Assembly (NCBI RefSeq): GCF_004336635.1
Contig: NZ_SJXH01000022.1
Span: 1-55,272, forward strand
DNA: 55,272 bases
Source: Acinetobacter sp. ANC 4862
GTDB taxonomy: Bacteria > Pseudomonadota > Gammaproteobacteria > Pseudomonadales > Moraxellaceae
Direction: 5' to 3'
Shown here: in pieces, positions 47,256 to 55,272 of the stretch
How positions within the stretch are numbered: position 1 is the first letter of the stretch
How the letters are laid out: each line of letters begins with the position of its first letter
Made by a program: the position numbers and the translations under genes
Notes under the pieces: generated by a model
The model's input: the letters and a program-made list of their open reading frames with translations, nothing else
Database searches by the model: none
What the model was told of the DNA's origin: nothing

Positions 47256-47966
47256 ATGACTGAACCACACGAAAATCTTGAACAACAACAAAATAAGCCG
47301 TCGAAAAGCAAAGAGCGTCAATTTAAAGGCCTGTCTTTAACTGAGCGTAAACAGGCACGTCGTGAAAAGCTGATTGAAGCAGGCATTGAAGCTTATGGCA
47401 CGCATGGTTTTTTTGCGGTGACCGTAAAAGATATTTGCAATGAAGCCAAACTGACTGAACGCTATTTCTATGAATCTTTTAAGAAAAGTGATGAGCTTTT
47501 TCAAACCATCTTTTTAAAATTGATCGATCAATTGCAGCACAATGTCATGCAAGCCATCATGCAGGCCTCGACCGACCCACGCAAAATGATTGAATCAGGT
47601 TTAACCGCCTTACTCACCACCCTAAAAGATAATCCAGGTATGGCACGAATTATTTATATCGATGCCATGCTGGTTCAGGAGCTGCATAATCAAGCCACCA
47701 TTCACGAAACCATGTTGCGTTTTGACCGCATGATTCATGCCTTTGTCATGTTAATGATGCCGCATATTGACCGTTCTGAACGTGAAATTTCTTTAGTTGC
47801 AACTGGGCTAAATGGCTATGTCACTCAAATTGCGATTCGCTGGGTGGTCAGTGGCTTTAAACAGTCGATGCAAGAGGTTTTATCGTCTTGCAGTATTGTT
47901 TTTCTATCGTTGCTGGATACTTTTTCAGAAAAAGAAAAAATAATGAAAAAAGAAAGTTCATCTTAA
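47256..47966 (+). CDS. TetR/AcrR-family regulator
   Basis: A 236-residue regulator. The N-terminal helix-turn-helix (about 30-80) has RKQARREKLIEAGIEAYGTHGFF and LTERYFYESFKKSDELF. The C-terminal ligand domain is helical. A 26-residue charged extension precedes the HTH. It is divergent from the SDR gene and probably represses it through the palindrome at 47119. The ligand is unknown. Confidence 0.9.
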   Translation: MTEPHENLEQQQNKPSKSKERQFKGLSLTERKQARREKLIEAGIEAYGTHGFFAVTVKDICNEAKLTERYFYESFKKSDELFQTIFLKLIDQLQHNVMQAIMQASTDPRKMIESGLTALLTTLKDNPGMARIIYIDAMLVQELHNQATIHETMLRFDRMIHAFVMLMMPHIDRSEREISLVATGLNGYVTQIAIRWVVSGFKQSMQEVLSSCSIVFLSLLDTFSEKEKIMKKESSS

Positions 47967-48105
47967 TCTTCAGGTTAAAATTCACCCAATGCGTTGAATT
48001 CATTATATTTAGATGACTGATTTATTTTAAATTGTTCATTTTTCAGTATAAAAATTGTCACATTTCTTTGCGAAAATTGGCATACCCCCCTTTTCTGCAA
48101 TGATA

Positions 48106-48143
48106 CTGTCATAATTAATCTTTGTAATAAGCCTGTCATAAAA
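48106..48143 (+). promoter_or_regulatory. Pho-box-like site upstream of phoB
   Basis: CTGTCATAATT (48106) and CTGTCATAAAA (48133-48143), with a weaker half-site TTGTAATAAGC exactly 11 bp before the latter. The 22-bp pair 48122-48143 fits the Pho-box arrangement of two 7-bp repeats 11 bp apart. It supports autoactivation by PhoB under phosphate limitation. Confidence 0.6.
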
Positions 48144-48185
48144 TACAAAACGGTTCACCGTTAACATCAAATAGGATATTGCGTT

Positions 48186-48896
48186 GTGAAAGATGACTAT
48201 ATATTAATCGTCGATGACGAACTTCCCATTCGAGAGATGATTCATACATCTTTAGACATGGCAGGCTTTCAATGCTTACAGGCAGAAGATGCTAAACAAG
48301 CCCACCAGATGATCGTGGATCAACGCCCTGCGCTTATTTTATTAGATTGGATGTTACCGGGTGGTATCAGCGGGGTTGACCTCTGCCGCCGTTTAAAACG
48401 CGATGAAAGCTTAAATGAAATTCCAGTGATTATGCTGACTGCACGCGGTGAAGAAGACCATAAAGTACAAGGTCTCGATGCGGGTGCAGACGACTACATG
48501 ACCAAACCTTTCTCGACCCGAGAACTGGTTTCGCGTATTAAAGCGGTATTACGTCGTGCCAATGCCTTGAGTGGCGAAAAAACCATTGATGCCAATGGCC
48601 TGATGCTTGATCCTGTCAGCCAGCGCGTCAGTTACGGTGATAATATTTTAGAGATGGGACCAACAGAATACCGTTTATTGGCATTCTTCATGACCCATCC
48701 CGAACGTGCCTATACCCGTGCTCAATTGCTTGATCAAGTTTGGGGTGGTAACGTATATATTGAAGACCGTACCATTGACGTGCATATTCGCCGTTTACGT
48801 AAAGTGCTGGAACCTTTTGGGGTTGACCGCTATATACAAACCGTTCGTGGCACAGGTTACCGTTTTTCTACCCGCGCGGATGTCGCTTTAGGTTAG
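48186..48896 (+). CDS. phoB: Phosphate regulon response regulator PhoB
   Basis: OmpR-family response regulator of 236 residues. Receiver domain: phosphoacceptor D54 (LLDWMLPG), acidic pocket D10-D11, T85 and K107. The winged helix follows (about 130-230) with [21 protein letters not shown] and [16 protein letters not shown], the DNA-recognition helix of PhoB. It starts with GTG; AGGATA lies about 9 nt before. phoR follows after 25 nt. Pho-like half-sites upstream support the assignment. Confidence 0.95.
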   Translation: MKDDYILIVDDELPIREMIHTSLDMAGFQCLQAEDAKQAHQMIVDQRPALILLDWMLPGGISGVDLCRRLKRDESLNEIPVIMLTARGEEDHKVQGLDAGADDYMTKPFSTRELVSRIKAVLRRANALSGEKTIDANGLMLDPVSQRVSYGDNILEMGPTEYRLLAFFMTHPERAYTRAQLLDQVWGGNVYIEDRTIDVHIRRLRKVLEPFGVDRYIQTVRGTGYRFSTRADVALG

Positions 48897-48921
48897 TCGT
48901 TTTTTAGGTAAATCACATTTT

Positions 48922-50280
48922 ATGTATGAACCCTACCCCATCCCGGAAATTGCACGAGAACATAAACAATTCCGTTACAGCAGTTTATGGACTTTTGCCA
49001 AGCAAGATTTACGTTTACTGGCCTTTTTACTGCTCATTGCAGCTTTAATAGGGATCGGGATTGGGTATTTTTGGATTTTTATTTTCATCGCTTTCGCGAT
49101 ATTTTTTGCTTTTCAACTCCGTTCACTGTATTTGGTGAATGAATGGATTTCTAACCGTCCTTATGATGTTCCGCCCAACTTGGATGGCATCTGGGGTGCA
49201 TTACTGTTTAATGTTTATCGCGCACAGCGCCAAGAGCGTATTGTACAAGCAGAAATGGTCGGCTTAATTGACCGCGCACAATCTTCACTGGTTGCGCTAG
49301 CCGAAGCCGTGGTTCTGATTGATGAATTACATCAAATTGAATGGTGGAATCCCGCAGCGGAAAAGTTACTCGGGATAAAACCTTTAGATCGGGGTCGTAA
49401 TATTTTAACCCTGCTGCGTCAGCCAAATTTTATTCAATATTTCAACAATATCGACGATGCGCCCGACGGCTTGAAAATGAAATCTTCAGCCTTTGAAGAC
49501 CATTATGTACAAGTCAAAATGACCCGTTTTGGTGGCGAGAGCCGTCTATTGGTGGCCTATGACGTCACCCGCATGCATAATCTGGAACAAATGCGTAAAG
49601 ACTTTGTCGACAATATTTCCCATGAACTGCGTACACCCTTGACTGTACTCAGTGGTTATATTGAAACCTTTACCGATCAAGAAGATTTAAATCCACGCTG
49701 GAAACGTGCCTTTGACCAGATGCAGGCACAAACTAAACGTATGAATGCCTTGGTCAATGACCTATTGCTGCTCTCTCGTTTAGAAAGCAGCAAGCAAATT
49801 GCCAAGAACCAGATTATTGAAATGCCGAGTCTGATGAACCAGCTGTTTGATGATGCTCAAGCCTACAACGTTGACTATCACCACACGCTGAATCTAGATA
49901 TTGACAGTCATTGCGACCTGATTGGTTCAGATACCGAACTGGCCAGTGCTTTCAGCAACCTGATTACCAATGCCATTAAATACACCCCTAAAGGTGGAAC
50001 CATTACCATGGGCTGGCATGATGATGGCGAGCACGGCATCTTTACCGTTGAAGATACCGGGATCGGGATTGACCCCAAACATCTGCCGCGTTTGACCGAG
50101 CGTTTCTATCGTGTCGATAGTGCACGTAGCCGTCAAACCGGTGGAACCGGTCTAGGACTGGCTATTGTCAAACATGTGTTGATGCAACACGGCGCACATT
50201 TAGAAATTGAATCGAAAGAAAACCAGGGCTCAACCTTTAAAGTAATCTTCCCTAAAGAACGCCTCTATCACATGAGCTAG
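48922..50280 (+). CDS. phoR: Phosphate regulon sensor kinase PhoR
   Basis: Membrane histidine kinase of 452 residues. Two close membrane helices lie at about 30-68. A PAS-like domain follows (about 115-215, VVLIDELHQIEWWNPAAEKLLG). The HisKA domain has H234 in NISHELRTPLTVLSGYIETF, and the HATPase domain has SNLITNAIKYTP, EDTGIGI and GGTGLGLAIV. The short periplasmic part and PAS domain are those of PhoR. It forms an operon with phoB. Confidence 0.95.
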   Translation: MYEPYPIPEIAREHKQFRYSSLWTFAKQDLRLLAFLLLIAALIGIGIGYFWIFIFIAFAIFFAFQLRSLYLVNEWISNRPYDVPPNLDGIWGALLFNVYRAQRQERIVQAEMVGLIDRAQSSLVALAEAVVLIDELHQIEWWNPAAEKLLGIKPLDRGRNILTLLRQPNFIQYFNNIDDAPDGLKMKSSAFEDHYVQVKMTRFGGESRLLVAYDVTRMHNLEQMRKDFVDNISHELRTPLTVLSGYIETFTDQEDLNPRWKRAFDQMQAQTKRMNALVNDLLLLSRLESSKQIAKNQIIEMPSLMNQLFDDAQAYNVDYHHTLNLDIDSHCDLIGSDTELASAFSNLITNAIKYTPKGGTITMGWHDDGEHGIFTVEDTGIGIDPKHLPRLTERFYRVDSARSRQTGGTGLGLAIVKHVLMQHGAHLEIESKENQGSTFKVIFPKERLYHMS

Positions 50281-50303
50281 ACGTATAGTACATCTGGCTT
50301 AAT

Positions 50304-50951
50304 CTAAGCCAGGTTCTGTTCTTTAAACTTTGCTCGCTGATAAGCTGGACGCTCAGCCAAACGTTTTATATAGGCTGCGATATAAGGATATAACCCTGAT
50401 GTTCTTGACTGAATGACCTCTAACGGAAAACCCATCTGAATATCGGCAAAAGAAAAATCGCCTGCCACATATTCATGCTTCGCCAAATAATCTTCCAGAT
50501 AGTTAATATGATCTTTTAAACGCGGTTGAATAAACCCAGCCTTCACCCCTGCTGTAATTTTTTTCGCGACCGGCTTTACCAGCCAGGGTACTTGTTTCGG
50601 TACATTGTTCATTACCAATTGCATCACCAACAATGGCATCAATGAACCTTCCGCATAATGCATCCAATAGCGATATTGCTGCTGATCTTTCTTATTCTGC
50701 AGTTTAAATTGCTGTTGTTGGTCATAGGTTTCTTGCAGATATTGCAAAATCACCGCAGATTCGGCAATGGTTTGATCAGCATCGGTCAATACCGGTGCTT
50801 TAGCTAAAGGATGAACCAGTTTTAATTCAGGCGGTGCGGCAAAAGTGGGCAAGCGTTTATAAAACTTGACCTGATAATTCAGAGCCAGCTCCTCTAAAGC
50901 CCATAAAATTCGAAAAGAACGCGATTGATCTAAGTGATGCAAGGTAATCAT
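50304..50951 (-). CDS. Glutathione S-transferase family protein
   Basis: Cytosolic GST-fold protein of 215 residues. The thioredoxin-like N-terminal domain starts MITLHHLDQSRSFRILWALEEL and has the cis-Pro region AKAPVLTD and the ES motif (TIAESAVILQYL), followed by the helical domain. The longer frame begins 24 codons upstream, but MITLHH is the family start and has GAGAG upstream. The substrate is unknown. It ends 24 bp past the convergent phoR. Confidence 0.9.
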   Translation of the reverse strand: MITLHHLDQSRSFRILWALEELALNYQVKFYKRLPTFAAPPELKLVHPLAKAPVLTDADQTIAESAVILQYLQETYDQQQQFKLQNKKDQQQYRYWMHYAEGSLMPLLVMQLVMNNVPKQVPWLVKPVAKKITAGVKAGFIQPRLKDHINYLEDYLAKHEYVAGDFSFADIQMGFPLEVIQSRTSGLYPYIAAYIKRLAERPAYQRAKFKEQNLA

Positions 50952-51049
50952 TATTTTGCTCTCTATTTTTTCTGCTTTGACTATACGCATAGCCCTAAAA
51001 AAATGACATCCTGCTTTACACAAAATGTCATTTCAATCGGTTCATCAAC

Positions 51050-51448
51050 TTAGACAAGTACAGTATTGATGTCTAAGCTACGTAATAATGTTTTGGTCAC
51101 TGGCATTTTACTGCTGATCTCTAAAACCTTTTGTTTAAGCTCATCCGACAAGGGTTGTGCAAACGACAAACGGCGTTCAATCCACTCTTTGCCTTCTTTA
51201 TTGGCATTAAAATCGGCTTCAACAGAAAACTCACCCAACTCTATGCCTTTATGACTGGCATACATGCGTAGCGTAATCATGGTACAAGAAATCAAACCTG
51301 AACAAATCAAATCATAAGGTGCAGGGCCTTTATCCTGCCCACCAAAAGATTCGGGTTTATCCGTCATAAATTGGTGTGTACCCGTCTTGATCTCGCCCGA
51401 CCAAGGTTCAGCCAAGCTGTGTACTTCTGCATTTGCAATAATGGCCAT
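51050..51448 (-). CDS. OsmC-family protein lacking the second catalytic Cys
   Basis: A 132-residue OsmC/Ohr-fold protein. The first active-site Cys is C55 in SGLISCTMITLRMYA. The usual second Cys of the C-P-V motif is replaced by Met (M115 in SSKMPVTKTLL). Without it the normal peroxidase cycle with an internal disulfide would not run, so this is probably a non-peroxidase member or a one-Cys enzyme. The start is uncertain: the frame opens 4 codons earlier, where AGGA directly abuts the ATG; the ATG used here lies 12 nt after it. It is followed by the GST gene. Confidence 0.82.
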   Translation of the reverse strand: MAIIANAEVHSLAEPWSGEIKTGTHQFMTDKPESFGGQDKGPAPYDLICSGLISCTMITLRMYASHKGIELGEFSVEADFNANKEGKEWIERRLSFAQPLSDELKQKVLEISSKMPVTKTLLRSLDINTVLV

Positions 51449-51475
51449 GAGGATGATCATTCCTAAATGTTATTT

Positions 51476-52423
51476 TTATTTAGAGGCACGCATTTTATCT
51501 GGGAATGCCGGCGCTTCTAAGCGTGGTCCTGGATAATCAGGAATATTGCCAAAGCGTTCATCTTGTTCAATCCAGTGGTCACGAGCCTTGCAAAGCTCCT
51601 CCTGAGTACGACCGACAAAGTTCCACCACAATAATATTGGCGACTCAAAAGGTTCCCCACCCAACAGTAGAATACGGCTACCCGCATGCAGCTGGATTTC
51701 AATTTCGACCACCCCCGGCTCAAGAACGACCATATTGTCTTCAGTCAGTTCATGACCATTCACGACAGCACCGCCATCCAAAGCCATGAAACCGTATTCA
51801 AATTTTGGATTGAGTTTAATTCGGGTGGTAGTTGATTCTTTTGCCGTTAAATCCACCCCGAGTAATTCTGTATGTACGGCTACCGGTGATTTAGTTTTTA
51901 AAAACTCGCCGACCAATACGGTAAATTCGACCTGATCTTTTTCTACGACTGGAAGTTCTGGATAATGATCAAAACAGGGCGCCATATTCATTTTATCATC
52001 TGGCAACGCAATCCAGAGCTGTGCAGCATGCATATGGGTTTCAGTTTCTGGTGCAACTTCAGCATGTGAAATCCCATAACCTGCGGTCATCAAATTGACC
52101 TGCTTCGGGCGAAGTAACTGTTTTGTACCCAAACTATCAGTATGCATCATGGTGCCTTCAATCATCCAGGTAAAGGTCTGCAAACCTATATGTGGATGCG
52201 GCCCAACATCTAAGCCATCACCTTGCGGAAAAGTCACGGGACCGGCATGATCCAAGAAACACCATGCCCCAATTAAGCGTTTATGGCGACTTGGCAAAGC
52301 GCGTTTGATCACGGTTCCCTGCCCAATTTCCGCGCTACGTAAAGGAAACTCCTGAATAAATTGATTCACGTATTTTTCACAATCATCTGAATCAGAAAGC
52401 TCTATATAGTTGCTATTGGTCAT
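51476..52423 (-). CDS. Pirin-family protein
   Basis: Bicupin iron-binding protein of 315 residues. Metal ligands H76, H78, H120 and E122 are in place (GPHPHIGLQTFTWMIEG, GYGISHAEVAPE). Bacterial pirins may be quercetinases or regulators of metabolism. AGGAT stands before the ATG. The OsmC-like gene follows 27 nt downstream on the same strand, so they may be co-transcribed. Confidence 0.93.
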   Translation of the reverse strand: MTNSNYIELSDSDDCEKYVNQFIQEFPLRSAEIGQGTVIKRALPSRHKRLIGAWCFLDHAGPVTFPQGDGLDVGPHPHIGLQTFTWMIEGTMMHTDSLGTKQLLRPKQVNLMTAGYGISHAEVAPETETHMHAAQLWIALPDDKMNMAPCFDHYPELPVVEKDQVEFTVLVGEFLKTKSPVAVHTELLGVDLTAKESTTTRIKLNPKFEYGFMALDGGAVVNGHELTEDNMVVLEPGVVEIEIQLHAGSRILLLGGEPFESPILLWWNFVGRTQEELCKARDHWIEQDERFGNIPDYPGPRLEAPAFPDKMRASK

Positions 52424-52754
52424 ATTTTTATCCTGAATCGTACGGACTAAACCGTTCTTGAATGTCCTGAATCTATTCTTATGATCATATAGGCTCTTAC
52501 AGATTCAGCCTATAGTTAAGTTAATACGCTGAATACCATGTATAGGACAATATTACTTTTGAAATTTTCCTTAATAAAACAATCTCTTCATTCTTTACCC
52601 ACCCCACTATTCATGTCCTATTCATATGAATTTTATATATAAATAAAATTTTGTCACAATTGCCCACCCCATTAATTGTTTAAGTTATATACAAAATTCA
52701 TTACTATCCCTATTATTCTTGCTTTATGAATCCCACACAGAAAGGGGTATCTCC
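52424..52754. other. Intergenic region between pirin and diguanylate cyclase genes
   Basis: AT-rich, with both divergent promoters expected. I could not pick a convincing pair, and no repeat or small ORF stands out. Confidence 0.4.
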
Positions 52755-54026
52755 ATGTTTAGGGGAGATCAAAAAATTTCTCATAACAACAATGATAAAA
52801 ATCCTGATCAGATTGGGACAAATGTGGATAAAAATTCAAATCATGAGGCTGCTTATATTTTACCAAAGCAGCTGTGTACTGCTGAAAATCAAAAAGTGAT
52901 AGAACAAGAATTACGAGATCCAGCCACACGTATTCCGGATCAATTTCAACAATATTACTTGGACTATCAAAATAAACACCAACGACAATTTTTAAAATGC
53001 GTCAATTTTATTGGTCAGATTACATTTTTAAGTTACTTTTTTGTAGACTGGTTGCTGATCCCTGAAATTGGCATGCTTTCAGGTATTTCACGGATTATTC
53101 TTGTGGTCTGTGCAATATTAATCAACGGAATCGCCTTTCGTTACTGCAAAAATATTAAAATTATAGACAGCTTACTTCCCATATACGTCGCGGTAGCAGT
53201 TGCACTATGGCTAGATCTTCTGGTTTTGTCACATAGTCCAATCGTGACCACGTATATATATGCCGCTGTGATTTTTATTTTATTGGGCAATTTATCTGTA
53301 CAAGTTTCTTTTCGAAATTCAATTTTCACCTCTTTGCTGATTAGTGCTGTCATTTTTTATGGTGTATTTCAGTTGGTTAGCCTGGATGAAATGGTTTTAT
53401 TTTCTCTCATCTATGTCCCTGTTTTACTCCTCAGCATGTATATCAGCTGGAATAATACTTTAAATTCAAAACGCAATTTTTTACGGGTTCTATTAAATGA
53501 CTGGAACTACTATGCCTTAAGTGAACTGGCACATACAGATGAATTAACTCAACTCAATAATCGTCGCCAGTTTTTGCAGGTTGCTGAACAAGCCATTCAG
53601 AAATGGCCAAAATATAATTTAGCCTGTTTATTGATGCTGGATATCGACTTTTTCAAAAACATTAATGACACCTATGGACATGATATAGGGGATGAAGTGC
53701 TTCGGGTGCTTGCTGAAATTGCTCGCAAGGAAATGCGGCACACCGATGTGTTAGCCCGTTTTGGTGGTGAGGAATTTATTGCATTACTGCCAAATACCAC
53801 ACTAGAAGATGCAGTCACGATTGCGAATCGATTGTGCCGAATCATTGAAAGTCATCAAATCTGTATTAAAGATAAATTCTATTTCAATTTTAGCGTATCT
53901 ATTGGGGTATCCCAACTGCAACCGCATCAAAATGATTTGAATTTACTGATTAAAAATGCAGATATTGCCCTTTATCAAGCCAAGAAAAATGGACGCAATC
54001 AGGTTGCGATTTTTAATTATGAATAA
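52755..54026 (+). CDS. Membrane diguanylate cyclase
   Basis: Makes cyclic di-GMP from two GTP. The 423-residue protein has a hydrophilic N-terminus, five or six membrane helices (about 85-245), and a GGDEF domain (about 260-420). The signature is RFGGEEF (G337-F341). The inhibitory I-site RHTD is at 328-331, exactly five residues before GGEEF, so product inhibition is expected. The start MFRGD follows AGGGG by about 8 nt; the longer frame lacks one. A truncated paralogue follows downstream. Confidence 0.93.
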   Translation: MFRGDQKISHNNNDKNPDQIGTNVDKNSNHEAAYILPKQLCTAENQKVIEQELRDPATRIPDQFQQYYLDYQNKHQRQFLKCVNFIGQITFLSYFFVDWLLIPEIGMLSGISRIILVVCAILINGIAFRYCKNIKIIDSLLPIYVAVAVALWLDLLVLSHSPIVTTYIYAAVIFILLGNLSVQVSFRNSIFTSLLISAVIFYGVFQLVSLDEMVLFSLIYVPVLLLSMYISWNNTLNSKRNFLRVLLNDWNYYALSELAHTDELTQLNNRRQFLQVAEQAIQKWPKYNLACLLMLDIDFFKNINDTYGHDIGDEVLRVLAEIARKEMRHTDVLARFGGEEFIALLPNTTLEDAVTIANRLCRIIESHQICIKDKFYFNFSVSIGVSQLQPHQNDLNLLIKNADIALYQAKKNGRNQVAIFNYE

Positions 54027-54238
54027 TTAAAAAATTATCTTCATCAAAATGGTCTTAATATATTTTATAAATATAGATATTAACTCAACTTAATCATTTA
54101 ATAAAAACTTACAACTCAAACGCATGTAAATTAAATATTTATTTGTTTTACTACCTCTTTGTCATAGAATAAAAAATAATCTATTACATATATACAAAAA
54201 AATAAATCACACTTCTATCAATTTAGTAGAACAATACA
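54027..54238. other. Intergenic region between the two cyclase paralogues
   Basis: About 210 bp, very AT-rich, no recognisable element. Confidence 0.4.
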
Positions 54239-54866
54239 ATGATCGATGAGTATAAAAAAGAATCTCGTTTTCTCATTCAAGAGATTTTAAAACGCCCTTT
54301 TGTGCGAATTCCTTCTTCCCTAGAACATGAATTTCATACCTACCAAAAAGACCAAATCTTTAAGTTTTTACTGCAAGTCAATATTCTTGCCCAATGTACC
54401 TATGCCGCTTATAGCGTTGCAGACTATTTTATTCTTCCTGATGTTGGCTCTCTTGTGGTGTGGCTGAAACTGTCTTATACCGCTTTGATAAGTCTCGTCA
54501 CGGTACTGATTTATAAGTTTAGTCGAAGTGTTCAATTATTTGATTTAATATTACCACTATCCATTATTGGGGCTTCTGCGATTTGGTTTTATTTACTCAA
54601 TTTATCGCATAGTCCCGACAGACCCATTTATTTGTATGCTTCTTTAGTATTTGTCGTCTTGGCCAATCTATGTGTACAAATTCGTTTTATGCCTGCTGTG
54701 ATCATTTCTTTTTTAATCTCGGCAGTCATTTATACTGGAGTATATTTTGTTGTTGATCGTAATTGGCATCAAATGCTACTTTTCTCTCTCATCTACAATC
54801 CCGTATTTATGTTCAGTCTTTATATCAGCTGGACTGCAACACAAAAATCCAAAATGTTATTTTTAC
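54239..54866 (+). pseudogene. Diguanylate cyclase paralogue truncated by IS66
   Basis: The first 209 codons match the membrane part of the cyclase upstream: SLIYNPVFMFSLYISWTAT here against SLIYVPVLLLSMYISWNNT there, and LSHSP at the same place. The homology ends exactly after FLR, at base 54866, where the IS66 end starts, so the GGDEF domain is lost from the window side. The open frame runs 12 codons into the element and stops at 54901. The remainder may lie beyond the element. Confidence 0.85.
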
Positions 54867-55122
54867 GTAAGCGTCCGCTGAGCCCCATAGCTATTTTTTA
54901 ATTTGAGTTGGGTTTCCAGCGGTGTGGAAGTAATTCTTCTATTTGGGTCACTTTATGTGTCGGCAGCCTTTTTAGCACATTACTTAAATAGGCATACGGA
55001 TCAAGCCCATTCAGCTTTGCTGACTGAATCAGCGTCATGATGTTCGCCGCTCGCTGACCACTGCGCAGCGAGCCAGCAAACAGCCAGTTCTTACGCCCCA
55101 AGGCCCAGGGACGCATCTGATT
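54867..55122 (-). mobile_element. IS66-family insertion sequence, end with the transposase C-terminus
   Basis: GTAAGCGTCCGCTGAGCCCC at 54867 has the GTAA start typical of IS66-family inverted repeats. The gene on the minus strand (54898-55122, in frame to the edge of the intron) encodes NQMRPWALGRKNWLFAG and SAKLNGLDPYAYL, the C-terminal signature of IS66 TnpC. The element lies in the cyclase gene; its other end and target duplication are outside the window. The direct repeat, 8 bp in IS66, would be 54859-54866 on this side. Confidence 0.85.
54898..55122 (-). CDS. IS66 transposase, C-terminal exon
   Basis: About 74 residues of TnpC following the group II intron. GRKNWLFAGSLRSGQRAANIM and LNGLDPYAYLSNVLKRLP are family hallmarks. 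The catalytic DDE residues are in the part not seen. The stop is TAA at 54898-54900. Confidence 0.8.
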   Translation of the reverse strand, partial: NQMRPWALGRKNWLFAGSLRSGQRAANIMTLIQSAKLNGLDPYAYLSNVLKRLPTHKVTQIEELLPHRWKPNSN

Positions 55123-55272
55123 GTCGGGTAGTCAGACGCAGTTACCTACGTCCAACCCCCTAAGAACCGTGCATGCGAGTTTCCCAGCACACGGCTCAAG
55201 CCTCTGCTAAGGCGCCATTCGGCACCCGGTTATACATCGTTGACATTGGCAAACTGAACACTCCTCGGACAA
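55123..55272 (-). mobile_element. Group II intron, 3' end inserted in the IS66 transposase gene
   Basis: On the minus strand the 34-nt domain V (55164-55197) starts GAGCCGTGTGCTGG and has a GGAAAC tetraloop, then the closing arm with GCACGGTTC; the AGC catalytic triad is present. Domain VI follows and the intron ends ...CTACCCGAC at 55123, after which the TnpC reading frame resumes (AAT CAG ATG CGT). The 5' part and the intron-encoded protein are beyond the window. Confidence 0.85.

Overview
The window looks like a stretch of an Acinetobacter chromosome. The support is an AT-rich composition, the gene order def / LysM protein / dprA / tsaC, a nine-gene F1Fo ATP synthase operon, zur-znuCB facing znuA across a shared Zur-like box, an adhP-type alcohol dehydrogenase and many short Gln- and Lys-rich exported proteins. 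No rRNA, tRNA or CRISPR array was seen. Species was not determined.

Layout. 1-3.2 kb: a copper pair, a DUF2946 small protein followed by a TonB-dependent copper receptor, both leftward. 3.2-7.1 kb: def leftward, then LysM protein, dprA and tsaC rightward, with a 266-bp MITE-like element between LysM and dprA. 7.5-9.4 kb: an EamA exporter and a divergent AraC regulator. 9.6-13.3 kb: two paralogous lipoproteins around a glutathione peroxidase and an RcnB-like protein, then adhP. 13.6-16.0 kb: a small accessory patch (P-loop kinase, unknown anchored protein, decayed copy of the kinase tail, DUF4145 protein). 16.1-23.3 kb: atpIBEFHAGDC, leftward. 23.4-26.5 kb: zinc uptake. 26.6-31.4 kb: LysE exporter, Dyp peroxidase, an LprI-like relic, an aminotransferase and a MATE pump.

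31.5-45.9 kb is the most interesting part and looks like a sulfur-source scavenging regulon. It has two tandem NtaA/DmoA-type flavin monooxygenases, an ABC ATPase with a Mop-type protein, an SfnR-like sigma-54 activator without a sensor domain, and an eight-gene leftward operon (porin, substrate-binding protein, MFS transporter, two permeases, substrate-binding lipoprotein, ATPase, permease). Two sites read as sigma-54 promoters (45870-45886 and 33161-33176). Each has upstream an 18-bp palindrome of the form GTGTT-N8-AACAC, so both may be controlled by the activator encoded between them. About 30 nt downstream of the predicted start of the big operon lies an unannotated 37-codon ORF (45716-45829, minus) with six Cys and five Met, ending Cys-Cys-Arg-stop. 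The next gene, the 493-residue porin, has no Cys and no Met except its start. I propose a sulfur-amino-acid-sensing leader peptide on an operon whose main product is sulfur-free; this is inferred from sequence only.

46.2-55.3 kb: an SDR oxidoreductase and divergent TetR regulator around a palindromic operator, phoB-phoR with a Pho-box-like site, a glutathione transferase, an OsmC-like protein lacking its second cysteine, a pirin, and two related membrane diguanylate cyclases. The second cyclase is cut by an IS66-family element, whose transposase gene is itself interrupted by a group II intron (domain V at 55164-55197).
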